Assembly (NCBI GenBank): GCA_018882645.1
Contig: VERM01000002.1
Coordinates: forward strand, 1 to 23,840
Length of the DNA: 23,840 bases
Direction of reading: 5' to 3'
From: Ferruginibacter sp.
GTDB taxonomy: Bacteria > Bacteroidota > Bacteroidia > Chitinophagales > Chitinophagaceae
Shown: in pieces, positions 14,878 to 22,178 of the stretch
Layout: every line of letters starts with the position of its first letter
Position numbering within the stretch: position 1 is the stretch's first letter
Translations under genes and position numbers: made by a program
The notes under the pieces: generated by a model
What the model saw: only the letters and a program-made list of their open reading frames with translations
Database searches by the model: none
Told to the model about the DNA's origin: nothing

Positions 14878-15744
14878 TTATAAGTCTGTTATCGGTTTAT
14901 ATGTCTCCGGCCTTCTGTCTCTGAAAAACTGCCACTTGCTTCTCACCGTTTCAATCAAATCAAGATCGAAATCAGTAATCAACAATTCATCTTTGTCTTC
15001 AGAGGCTTGTGCAAAAATCTCTCCTAATGGATTGACGAAATAGGAGGTTCCGTAAAATTTTCCCAGATTCCAAGGGGCTTCTGTTCCCACACGATTGATA
15101 CATCCCATAAAATAACCATTGGCAACTGCATGAGCAGGTTGTTCCAGCTTCCACAAATATTGCGATTGTCCCACTGTTGTGGCCGAAGGATTGTACACAA
15201 TCTCAGCTCCATTTAAACCCAGACATCTCGCTCCGTCAGGAAAATGTCTGTCGTAACATATATAGACACCCACTTTTGCGTACCTCGTTTGAAAAACAGG
15301 ATAACCCAGATTGCCCGGCTTGAAAAAATATTTCTCCCAAAAACCACCGGTGTGCGGAATATGATTCTTTCTGTATTTACCTAAATAAGTACCATCTGCG
15401 TCTATCACCGCTGCCGTATTATACAAAACGCCGGCCTGCTCTTTTTCATACAAGGGAGCAATGATGACCATGTTGTATTTTTTTGCATACTCCGCCAATC
15501 GTTCAGTTGTAGCGCCGGGAACGGTTTCAGCTGAGGCATACCAGCTGCTGTCCTGTCCGGGACAGAAATAGGGCGTATTAAATATCTCCTGAAAACAAAG
15601 AATCTGCACGCCTTTCTTTCCTGCCTCTTCAATAAAGGGAATATGCTTTTGAAACATCGCCTCCTTAATTTCATCCACCGTTCCTTCTCCTTCAGTCATC
15701 GGCAGACTAACCTGAATGAGTCCAGACCTGATTATTCTTGGCAT
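14878..15744 (-). CDS. Nitrilase-superfamily beta-ureidopropionase
   Basis: A 288-residue carbon-nitrogen hydrolase with the complete Glu-Lys-Cys triad: Glu53 in FQEIFNTPYF, Lys126 in GKYRKNHIPH and Cys163 in VYICYDRHFPDG. The RKNHIPH stretch, the HTGGFWEKYFFKPG segment (131-144) and the NPSATTVGQSQYLW region (185-198) favour beta-ureidopropionase, which releases CO2 and ammonia from N-carbamoyl-beta-alanine, over N-carbamoylputrescine amidase. The start at 15744 is preferred: a longer reading from 15834 would overlap hydA by 77 bases and add 30 residues with no family similarity, whereas MPRIIRSGLIQ is a normal nitrilase N-terminus, 13 bases after the hydA stop. Confidence 0.9.
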   Translation of the reverse strand: MPRIIRSGLIQVSLPMTEGEGTVDEIKEAMFQKHIPFIEEAGKKGVQILCFQEIFNTPYFCPGQDSSWYASAETVPGATTERLAEYAKKYNMVIIAPLYEKEQAGVLYNTAAVIDADGTYLGKYRKNHIPHTGGFWEKYFFKPGNLGYPVFQTRYAKVGVYICYDRHFPDGARCLGLNGAEIVYNPSATTVGQSQYLWKLEQPAHAVANGYFMGCINRVGTEAPWNLGKFYGTSYFVNPLGEIFAQASEDKDELLITDFDLDLIETVRSKWQFFRDRRPETYKPITDL

Positions 15745-15757
15745 AACAAAATGACTT

Positions 15758-17140
15758 TTATAATTTTTGAGAAACCTTATTTCTCTTAATGAATTTGCCA
15801 TATCCTTTTTCAACATGACAATTATTATTATCAATCGCCACCTTCCCTCTCAGTAAAACTGTTTTTACTTTTCCTGTCAACTCCCAACCTTCATAAGCAC
15901 TGTAATCCACATTCATGTGATGTGTAGCCGCAGAAATGGTGTGTTTCTCGTTTGGATCGATGATGACAATATCGGCATCACTGCCCACCGCAATGGTTCC
16001 CTTTTTCGGAAACATCCCGAATATTTTAGCAGCATTGGCACTTGAAACCTCTACATATTTGTTCAAAGAGATTTTATTTTTCACCACACCTTCGCTGAAA
16101 AGCAATTCCATTCTGTTTTCAACGGCAGGATGTCCGTTGGGTATTTTTGAAAAATCATCTTTACCCAATAATTTCTGACTCCACATAAAAGGACAATGAT
16201 CCGTAGCCACCACCTGCACCAATCCCTGATTGATTCCGGCCCATAATGTCTCCTGATCTTTTTTCTGTCTCAATGGAGGACTCATCACCCATTTGGCACC
16301 CTCAAAATCTTTTTCATACAAACTTGCATCCAATACTAAATATTGAATACAGGTTTCCACAAATACCGTTTGATTTCTTTTTGTTGAATTACGTACGGCA
16401 TTCAATGCGCCTTCGCAAGTGAGGTGAACGATGTAGCCCGGGCAACCGGTATAATTGGATATATCCGTAAAACGTCCGCTAGCCTCTGCTTCTGTCACTT
16501 CCGGCTGTGATAAATAATGATACAAGGGGGCTGTTTTACCTTCGTCTTTGAATTTTTGTACCAAATAATCAATCATATCTCCATTAGTAGCGTGCACATT
16601 GATGATGCCTCCGTGCTTTTTGACTTCATCCATCAATCCAATCATTTGTTTGTCATCTATCATCAATGCCCCTTTATAAGCCATGAATGTTTTGAAGGAA
16701 GTGATTCCTTCTTCTTCTATCATCTTTCTTATTTCCTTTTTCGTTTCATTATTATAATCTGTAACGGCCATGTGAAAACTGTAATCACCCACAGCATTTC
16801 CATCCGATCTTCCTTTCCATTCATTTAATGCTGCCTGAAGACTATTCCCTTGTTTTTGTAAAATAAAATCAATGACCATGGTGGTTCCTCCATACAAAGC
16901 GGCTCTCGTACCGGATTCATAATTATCGCTGGAAAAAGTTCCCATAAAAGGCATCTCCAGATGTACGTGCGGATCAATACCTCCGGGCATGACAAGCTTT
17001 CCGGAAGCATCAATAACTTTATCAGCTTTGCAATCAAGATTTTTTCCTACAGCTTCGATGGTTTCGCCTTCGATATAAATGTCGGCAATAGAGTCAGAGT
17101 CAACTGTAACAACTCTTCCGTTTTTAATTAAGATACTCAT
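15758..17140 (-). CDS. hydA: Dihydropyrimidinase (hydantoinase)
   Basis: A 460-residue cyclic amidohydrolase. The binuclear metal site is complete: His58 and His60 in GIDPHVHLE, the carboxylated lysine Lys150 in SFKTFMAYKG, His183, His239 and Asp314 in ATDHCPF. These positions coincide with the usual D-hydantoinase numbering. One deviation is HATNGD at 183-188, where most relatives have HAENGD. The enzyme opens dihydrouracil or dihydrothymine to the N-carbamoyl-beta-amino acid, the substrate of the nitrilase-type enzyme encoded next. The normal length argues against pseudo-hydantoinase. An allantoinase is less likely given the operon, although allantoinase is missing from this window. Confidence 0.93.
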   Translation of the reverse strand: MSILIKNGRVVTVDSDSIADIYIEGETIEAVGKNLDCKADKVIDASGKLVMPGGIDPHVHLEMPFMGTFSSDNYESGTRAALYGGTTMVIDFILQKQGNSLQAALNEWKGRSDGNAVGDYSFHMAVTDYNNETKKEIRKMIEEEGITSFKTFMAYKGALMIDDKQMIGLMDEVKKHGGIINVHATNGDMIDYLVQKFKDEGKTAPLYHYLSQPEVTEAEASGRFTDISNYTGCPGYIVHLTCEGALNAVRNSTKRNQTVFVETCIQYLVLDASLYEKDFEGAKWVMSPPLRQKKDQETLWAGINQGLVQVVATDHCPFMWSQKLLGKDDFSKIPNGHPAVENRMELLFSEGVVKNKISLNKYVEVSSANAAKIFGMFPKKGTIAVGSDADIVIIDPNEKHTISAATHHMNVDYSAYEGWELTGKVKTVLLRGKVAIDNNNCHVEKGYGKFIKRNKVSQKL

Positions 17141-17153
17141 GTAATAGTTAAGT

Positions 17154-18590
17154 TTATCGTTTTTTCATTAATAAATAGTAGACGACAGCACTCACTGCAA
17201 ATCCAACAAACCATGCATAATTGTATAGTTGATTTATCCAAACAGGAAATATCGTCGCATCAATCAGTTTTACCTGAATCAAAAAGCCGGGAACGTTAGG
17301 CAGTATTCCAACAAGCAAAGCAATGATGGCTTTGAAATTGTATCCGTTATTGTATTTGTATACACCGTTAGCCTCGTATAAATCGGTTGCGATAAGTTCT
17401 TTTTTTCTGATGAAATAATAGTCTGCAATCATAATGCCGCCTATAGGACCGAGTAAACTGGAATACGCGATGAGCCAGGTAAAAATATAACCATTGGGAT
17501 CGGCAATTAATTTCCAGGGAAAAATAAGCACACCGATTATTCCGGTGATATATCCACCCAATCTGAAATTGATTTTTTGTGGAGAAAGATTAGAGAAATC
17601 ATTTGCAGGACTTACAATATTGGCGGCGATATTGGTAGCAAGTGTAGATATGACGATACCAATCATTGCAATGGTAACCATTGCCTTGCTGTCGAACTTT
17701 CCGGCCAATTTAACAATATCCCATTCTTTGTTTCCATAAATCAACGCAGTAGCAGAAGTAACTACCACACCCACAAAGGCAAAAAATGTCATTGCAGGTG
17801 GAAGTCCAATGATTTGTCCATTCACCTGTGCTTTCTGTGAAGTAGCATATCTGGTAAAATCAGGAATATTCAAAGAAAGTGTCGCCCAAAATCCTACCAT
17901 GCCGGTAAGTGCAGGAAAAAAATAGGTAAAAAATTCAGAAGTGGAATTGAATTGTGAAGGCTGGGTTAATATGGGTCCCAGTCCTTTTGCTGCTATAATT
18001 GCCCATATCAGTAAAGCGAATGCAGCAACAGGTAAAAAGAATGCTTTAAATACCAATAATTTTTTTATACTGTCTACACCTTTATATACAACGAACATGT
18101 TGAGAAGCCAGAATGCAAAGAAGCACAACATAGGCAGCAGTTGAGGAAACAAGCCGGAGTTGTCTATTTCTGCTAAAGTGGGATTCCATGCTCTGAATAT
18201 ATTATATATTGAAGCACCTCCGATCCAGGTTTGGATGCCAAACCAACCGCAGGCCACAATCGCACGAAGCAAGGCAGGAATGTTGGCACCTTTTGTGCCA
18301 AAACTGGAACGTACCAGCACCGGAAAGGGTATTCCATATTTAGCCCCGGCATGTCCGTTTAAGATCATCGGAATCAGTACAATCGAATTGCCTATAAAAA
18401 TAGTGAGGATAGCCTGCCACCAGTTCATACCGCCTTCAATCAATGAGCTGGCCAGCATGTATGTGGGAATGCACAAACTCATGCTGATCCATAAGGCCGC
18501 ATAGTTCCATGTGCCCCATTTACGCTGATGTTGCTCAATCGGAGCGAGGTCCTCGTTGATCAGTGTATTATGATTTTGTGAATGACTCAT
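17154..18590 (-). CDS. NCS1-family nucleobase:cation symporter
   Basis: A 478-residue membrane transporter with about 12 hydrophobic segments. After a hydrophilic N-terminus, WGTWNYAALWISMSLCIP carries the signature of the NCS1 (Fur/Fcy, Mhp1) family, followed by NGHAGAKYGIPFPVLVRSSFG (split over 78-98) and FGIQTWIGGASIYNI, all typical of TM2-TM3 substrate-site regions. Family members import uracil, cytosine, allantoin or hydantoins with Na+ or H+. Its place between the aminotransferase and dihydropyrimidinase genes points to uracil, thymine or their dihydro forms. It starts 19 bases after the aminotransferase stop and ends 13 bases before hydA. Confidence 0.9.
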   Translation of the reverse strand: MSHSQNHNTLINEDLAPIEQHQRKWGTWNYAALWISMSLCIPTYMLASSLIEGGMNWWQAILTIFIGNSIVLIPMILNGHAGAKYGIPFPVLVRSSFGTKGANIPALLRAIVACGWFGIQTWIGGASIYNIFRAWNPTLAEIDNSGLFPQLLPMLCFFAFWLLNMFVVYKGVDSIKKLLVFKAFFLPVAAFALLIWAIIAAKGLGPILTQPSQFNSTSEFFTYFFPALTGMVGFWATLSLNIPDFTRYATSQKAQVNGQIIGLPPAMTFFAFVGVVVTSATALIYGNKEWDIVKLAGKFDSKAMVTIAMIGIVISTLATNIAANIVSPANDFSNLSPQKINFRLGGYITGIIGVLIFPWKLIADPNGYIFTWLIAYSSLLGPIGGIMIADYYFIRKKELIATDLYEANGVYKYNNGYNFKAIIALLVGILPNVPGFLIQVKLIDATIFPVWINQLYNYAWFVGFAVSAVVYYLLMKKR

Positions 18591-18609
18591 GAATTATTGT
18601 AAGTAATAC

Positions 18610-19956
18610 TTAATGATCAACATGTTCATCTGCAATTTTCAATGCCTCACTGATGATAGCCAGGCCTTCATCTATTTCCGCTTCGGTTACACATAGCGGT
18701 GGTGCAACAAAAATATATCCCCAACGAACAAAAGTGTACATGCCTAATTCTTTAATTTTTGCACCCACTTTATTCATCACGGCCATTTCAGCGGGAGCGG
18801 CATTAAACGGAGCCATAGGCTCTTTTGTTTTTCTGTTTTTCACCAGCTCTATAACGCCAAGCAATCCTGTAGTACGGAAATTACCGATTGAAGGATGCTT
18901 TTCCATCATCTCCTTCATTCGCTGCGTAACATAGTTGCCCATTGCAGCAGCGTTTTCAATCAGTTTTTCATCTTCATAGATTTTGAGCGTCTCCAGAGCT
19001 GCGGCACAACTCACTGGATGTGCTGAATAAGTGAGCCCTAAAGGAAGAACGGCATCGTCATATTTCGCAGCAATTTTATCCGACACCATCAAACAACCAA
19101 ATGGCAGATATCCACAGGTAAGCCCTTTGGCCATAGCAATCATATCCGGAACGACATCATGATTCTGAAAACCGAACCATTTGCCTGTTCTTCCAAATCC
19201 GCTCATAACTTCATCTATTATCAGAAGAATTCCATTTTTATCACAAATCTGCCTTACAGCCTTCAAATAACCTTTTGGATATTGCAGACAACCTGAAGAC
19301 CCTGACTCTCCTTCCAGCAAAATAGCTGCAATGGTTCCGGGACCTTCGTAAGCGATGATTCTCTCGAGTTGGGCTACCGATTCTTTCAATAAATTTTCTT
19401 CGCCGTATTCCCAGCGATAGAAATAAGGCAGGTCGAAATGCACGAAATTCGGTGCCTGCTGCGCATCGACCGGAATTTTTCTAGGATCTCCTCCCGCTGA
19501 GATAGCTCCTATAGAAGCACCGTGATAGGACTGATACCTAGTGAGGATTTTGTGTTTGCCTGTGAACAATCTCGCCAGCTTGATGGCATTTTCAATAGAG
19601 GTGGCACCACATAAAGTAAAAAAAGCTTTGTTTAGATCACCCGGACAAATTTCGGCAAGTTTTTTTCCGAGTTGTCCGCGAACATCTGTTACGCAACTGG
19701 GTGTAACATAACTCACCTCCTGCATTTGCTTCACAACGGCATCGGTTATACGCTGATTGCCATGACCGATATTGACATTCATCAATCCTGATGAAAAATC
19801 AATAATGCGGTTGCCATCATAATCATATAAATAAACGCCTTTGGCGTGTTTTACTGCAATGGGGTTTTGTCCCGCTTGCTTGCTCCAGGAAAACAGCGTG
19901 TAGTCTAGGTTACGCTGAACAACTTCTTTTGTTTCACTCATGGTCAATGTATCCAT
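18610..19956 (-). CDS. Class-III (omega) aminotransferase, probable beta-alanine:2-oxoacid aminotransferase
   Basis: A 448-residue PLP enzyme of the class-III group. It shows SGLMNVNIGHGN (56-67), CGATSIENAIKLAR (116-129), YHGASIGA (144-151), the cofactor-aspartate region IDEVMSGFGRTGKWFGFQ (247-264) and the PLP lysine at 277 in AMAKGLTCGYLP. In this operon it should transfer the amino group of beta-alanine (from uracil) or beta-aminoisobutyrate (from thymine), giving malonate or methylmalonate semialdehyde for the dehydrogenase encoded just upstream. Sequence alone cannot exclude related omega-amino acids such as taurine or GABA. ATG 19956 is preferred to 20013, which would overlap the previous gene by 37 bases and add residues outside the family fold. 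Confidence 0.87.
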   Translation of the reverse strand: MDTLTMSETKEVVQRNLDYTLFSWSKQAGQNPIAVKHAKGVYLYDYDGNRIIDFSSGLMNVNIGHGNQRITDAVVKQMQEVSYVTPSCVTDVRGQLGKKLAEICPGDLNKAFFTLCGATSIENAIKLARLFTGKHKILTRYQSYHGASIGAISAGGDPRKIPVDAQQAPNFVHFDLPYFYRWEYGEENLLKESVAQLERIIAYEGPGTIAAILLEGESGSSGCLQYPKGYLKAVRQICDKNGILLIIDEVMSGFGRTGKWFGFQNHDVVPDMIAMAKGLTCGYLPFGCLMVSDKIAAKYDDAVLPLGLTYSAHPVSCAAALETLKIYEDEKLIENAAAMGNYVTQRMKEMMEKHPSIGNFRTTGLLGVIELVKNRKTKEPMAPFNAAPAEMAVMNKVGAKIKELGMYTFVRWGYIFVAPPLCVTEAEIDEGLAIISEALKIADEHVDH

Positions 19957-19976
19957 TTTTATTTCTTTTAAATTAC

Positions 19977-21434
19977 TTAACTCATCCAGTTGACACCCGC
20001 TTCTGGATTCCATTTGGTGGTACTTTTTTTCAATTTAGTCCAAAACTCGATAGAACTTTTTCCGGTGATATCACCCACGCCAAATTTACTTTCGTTCCAT
20101 CCTCCGAATGAAAAAGGCTCGCGGGGAACGGGCACACCAACGTTGACGCCGATCATACCGGCGCTGGCTCTGTCGATGATATATCTTGCAGCACCACCGT
20201 TTTGTGTAAACACACTCGCGGCGTTGCCGTAAGGATTTTTATTTTCTATAGCCAAAGCCTCATCGATAGTGTTGGTACGCATGATGCTTATTACCGGCCC
20301 AAATATCTCCTCGCGGGCGACAGACATCTCTGGCGTAACATAATCAATCACGGTTGGTCCTACATAAGTTCCGTTTTCTTTTCCTTTGACTTTTGCATTT
20401 CTTCCGTCTACTAAAATTTTGGCACCTTGCTGCTCCGCTTCGGTAATGTATTTTTCAATACGCTGTTGAGATTCTTTATTGATGACCGCTCCCAGATTTT
20501 CACCGGCTACAATTTTTTTTGCCTCATCACATATTTTTTCAATGATATGATCCACATTGCCCACACCCACCATTGCGCTGGCGGCCATGCAACGCTGGCC
20601 GGCACAGCCACTCATAGAAGCAGCCACGTTTTGAGCCGTCATTGCAGGAATAGCATCCGGCAATACCATAAGGTGATTTTTTGCACCACCCAAAGCCAGA
20701 CATCTTTTATAGTTGGATGTAGCACGCTGGTATACAATTTTGGCCACTTTGGTTGAGCCAACAAAGGATACAGCCTCAATTCCGGGATGATCACAGATGG
20801 CTTCAACGATAGCGACATCTCCATTTACAATATTGAAAACGCCATCGGGAAGTCCGGCCTCTTTTAGCAATTGAGCAATTTTACCGCAACTAAGAGGCAC
20901 TTTCTCTGAAGGTTTCAATATCATGCAGTTACCCAGAGCAATGGCATTCGGTATCGTCCAATTGGGCACCATGCTTGGAAAATTAAAAGGTACAATGGAA
21001 GCAACTACACCAAGAGGCACATGTTCTGTTCTACACTCAACACCTCTGCTCACTTCAAGTACTTCTCCGGTGACGAGCTGGGGAAGAGAAGTTGCAAATT
21101 CAGTAAGTTCAATGCATTTTTCAATTTCAGCAAGAGACTCACTGTAGGTTTTGCCATTTTCTTCGCTGCACAGTTCAGCCAATTCATTCAGATGCTGTTC
21201 CAACAAAAATTTGTATTTGAAAAAAACCTGAACACGTTCTTTTATGGGCGTTCTGCTCCAGGAGGTAAATGCTTTTTTTGCTGCGGTTACAGCCGTATCC
21301 AGATCTTTTGATGTTGACATTGGAACAGTGGACAACAGTGTGCCATCCAGCGGTGAAATGACTTCGATTGATTTATCCGAAGAAGCATCTAGAAATTGTC
21401 CGTTGATGAAATTTTTTGTAGATGAATATTTCAT
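19977..21434 (-). CDS. mmsA: CoA-acylating (methyl)malonate-semialdehyde dehydrogenase
   Basis: A 485-residue aldehyde dehydrogenase of the MmsA/IolA type. VPFNFPSMVPNWTIPNAIALG (split over 148-168), GSTKVAKIVYQRA (226-238) and the catalytic GQRCMA (Cys282) are diagnostic. LGGAKNH (248-254) has asparagine where hydrolytic aldehyde dehydrogenases have the general-base glutamate, as expected for the CoA-dependent type. Arg281 is kept, but the other substrate-carboxylate arginine of the family appears to be Lys106 (EIEKCIEL). It should turn malonate or methylmalonate semialdehyde into acetyl- or propionyl-CoA. It is the first gene of the operon. ATG 21434 gives a normal N-terminus; an in-frame ATG at 21455 would add seven residues and cannot be excluded. 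Confidence 0.9.
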   Translation of the reverse strand: MKYSSTKNFINGQFLDASSDKSIEVISPLDGTLLSTVPMSTSKDLDTAVTAAKKAFTSWSRTPIKERVQVFFKYKFLLEQHLNELAELCSEENGKTYSESLAEIEKCIELTEFATSLPQLVTGEVLEVSRGVECRTEHVPLGVVASIVPFNFPSMVPNWTIPNAIALGNCMILKPSEKVPLSCGKIAQLLKEAGLPDGVFNIVNGDVAIVEAICDHPGIEAVSFVGSTKVAKIVYQRATSNYKRCLALGGAKNHLMVLPDAIPAMTAQNVAASMSGCAGQRCMAASAMVGVGNVDHIIEKICDEAKKIVAGENLGAVINKESQQRIEKYITEAEQQGAKILVDGRNAKVKGKENGTYVGPTVIDYVTPEMSVAREEIFGPVISIMRTNTIDEALAIENKNPYGNAASVFTQNGGAARYIIDRASAGMIGVNVGVPVPREPFSFGGWNESKFGVGDITGKSSIEFWTKLKKSTTKWNPEAGVNWMS

Positions 21435-21491
21435 AAGTGATTTGATTTTATACATTTTTCGACCATCTATTAAGCAAAAAGAGTTCTAAAG

Positions 21492-21522
21492 AAAATGTAT
21501 TTTTAGCAAAAAAAATTACAAA
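21492..21522 (-). promoter_or_regulatory. Candidate promoter of the pyrimidine operon
   Basis: Read on the minus strand, TTTG (complement of 21519-21522) and TACATTTT (complement of 21492-21499) are 19 bases apart. This fits the Bacteroidota TTTG / TAnnTTTG layout with one mismatch in the last base of the -7 element. Transcription would start near 21485 and leave a leader of about 50 bases before mmsA. The surrounding divergent region is very AT-rich, so chance matches are possible. Confidence 0.4.
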
Positions 21523-21580
21523 TTTTTTAATTAAACATTAAATATAAGAAAATATTTTATTTTTACACAAAAAAATCAAC

Positions 21581-22060
21581 ATGCTGGCACAGGACAAAGT
21601 AACCTTGGATGAATTGGATTTTCAGATTTTATCCTTCTTACAGAAAGATGGAAGAATGTCTTTTACCGTTATTGCCGAGAAATTGAATGTATCCATTGGA
21701 ACCATTCGTACCCGATTCAATAAATTGATTGAGGAAGGAACCGTTAATATTATTGGAAGAGTTGATCCTGACAAAGTAGGCTTCCGTTGTTATGCGCACA
21801 TCGCTGTTTTTGTCAGACCCGCAACATTCAAGGAGAAAGTTGCTCAAAAAATCTCCAAACTTCCTGAAGTAAGCTTTCTTGCCATGACCTCTGGCGATTA
21901 TGATCTGGAAGTGGATGTGATGTGCAGAGATAACAATCATCTGGTAGATTTTGTAAACGATATCAGCAAGATTGAAGGCGTAAATCAAACCAAAACCACT
22001 ATTTACTTTAAAGTGTATAAATACGCACAGCCGGATTTGAAATTGTTGAAAAAAGGTTGA
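21581..22060 (+). CDS. Lrp/AsnC-family transcriptional regulator
   Basis: A 159-residue protein. Residues 8-70 form the N-terminal helix-turn-helix of the Lrp/AsnC family (LDELDFQILSFLQKDGR, then SFTVIAEKLNVSIGTIRTRFNKL with the recognition helix), followed by a linker, and residues 70-150 form the RAM ligand-binding/oligomerisation domain with VSFLAMTSGDYDLEVDV (97-113). Such proteins form dimers to octamers and respond to amino acids or related small molecules. It is transcribed divergently from the pyrimidine operon, its ATG 146 bases from the mmsA start, which makes local control by beta-alanine or an intermediate a reasonable inference. Its 3' end overlaps a repeat region containing several TTCAAC elements. 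Confidence 0.93.
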   Translation: MLAQDKVTLDELDFQILSFLQKDGRMSFTVIAEKLNVSIGTIRTRFNKLIEEGTVNIIGRVDPDKVGFRCYAHIAVFVRPATFKEKVAQKISKLPEVSFLAMTSGDYDLEVDVMCRDNNHLVDFVNDISKIEGVNQTKTTIYFKVYKYAQPDLKLLKKG

Positions 22061-22111
22061 ATGGTTTAATGGATTTTCAACTATTTTCAACAATATTCAA
22101 CCAGTTTCAAC
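22043..22111 (+). repeat. TTCAAC repeats in 10-bp phase with inverted copies
   Basis: Four copies of a TTTTCAAC-like octamer start at 22074, 22084, 22094 and 22104, exactly 10 bases apart: TTTTCAAC, TTTTCAAC, TATTCAAC and GTTTCAAC. Two inverted copies lie upstream: TTGTTGAAAA at 22043-22052 is the exact reverse complement of 22084-22093, and GTTGAA at 22056-22061 pairs with 22076-22081. The first inverted copy lies in the last codons of the regulator gene and the second overlaps its stop. The region could be a protein-binding array on one DNA face or an RNA hairpin at the end of the regulator transcript. Confidence 0.75.
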
Positions 22112-22119
22112 CCTCTCTT

Positions 22120-22151
22120 AAAATTGATATTATCTTTGCAATATCAATTTT
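22120..22151. promoter_or_regulatory. 12-bp inverted repeat over a -7 promoter element
   Basis: AAAATTGATATT at 22120-22131 and AATATCAATTTT at 22140-22151 are perfect inverted repeats with an 8-base spacer. TATCTTTG at 22131-22138 fits the Bacteroidota -7 consensus TAnnTTTG exactly. A TTTC at 22105-22108 would be a weak -33 element 22 bases upstream. The glycosyltransferase start codon is about 40 bases after the -7 box. The position suggests an operator at which a bound repressor would block this promoter. Confidence 0.6.
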
Positions 22152-22178
22152 ATTTAAAATCATCAAATAGAATTTCAG

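Noticed and set aside
15745..15834. A 30-residue N-terminal extension of the nitrilase-type beta-ureidopropionase
   Set aside because: It overlaps the end of hydA by 77 bases; the downstream ATG gives the normal nitrilase N-terminus.
15758..17140. The hydantoinase-like gene as the missing allantoinase
   Set aside because: It lies between the nucleobase permease and beta-ureidopropionase genes and has the dihydropyrimidinase motif set; allantoinase activity cannot be fully excluded but is not the simplest reading.
19957..20013. A longer start for the aminotransferase
   Set aside because: It overlaps mmsA by 37 bases; ATG 19956 gives normal operon spacing and a usual protein length.
22043..22111. 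The TTCAAC repeats as a CRISPR array
   Set aside because: The units are only 8-10 bases with no spacers; CRISPR repeats are much longer and separated by unique spacers.
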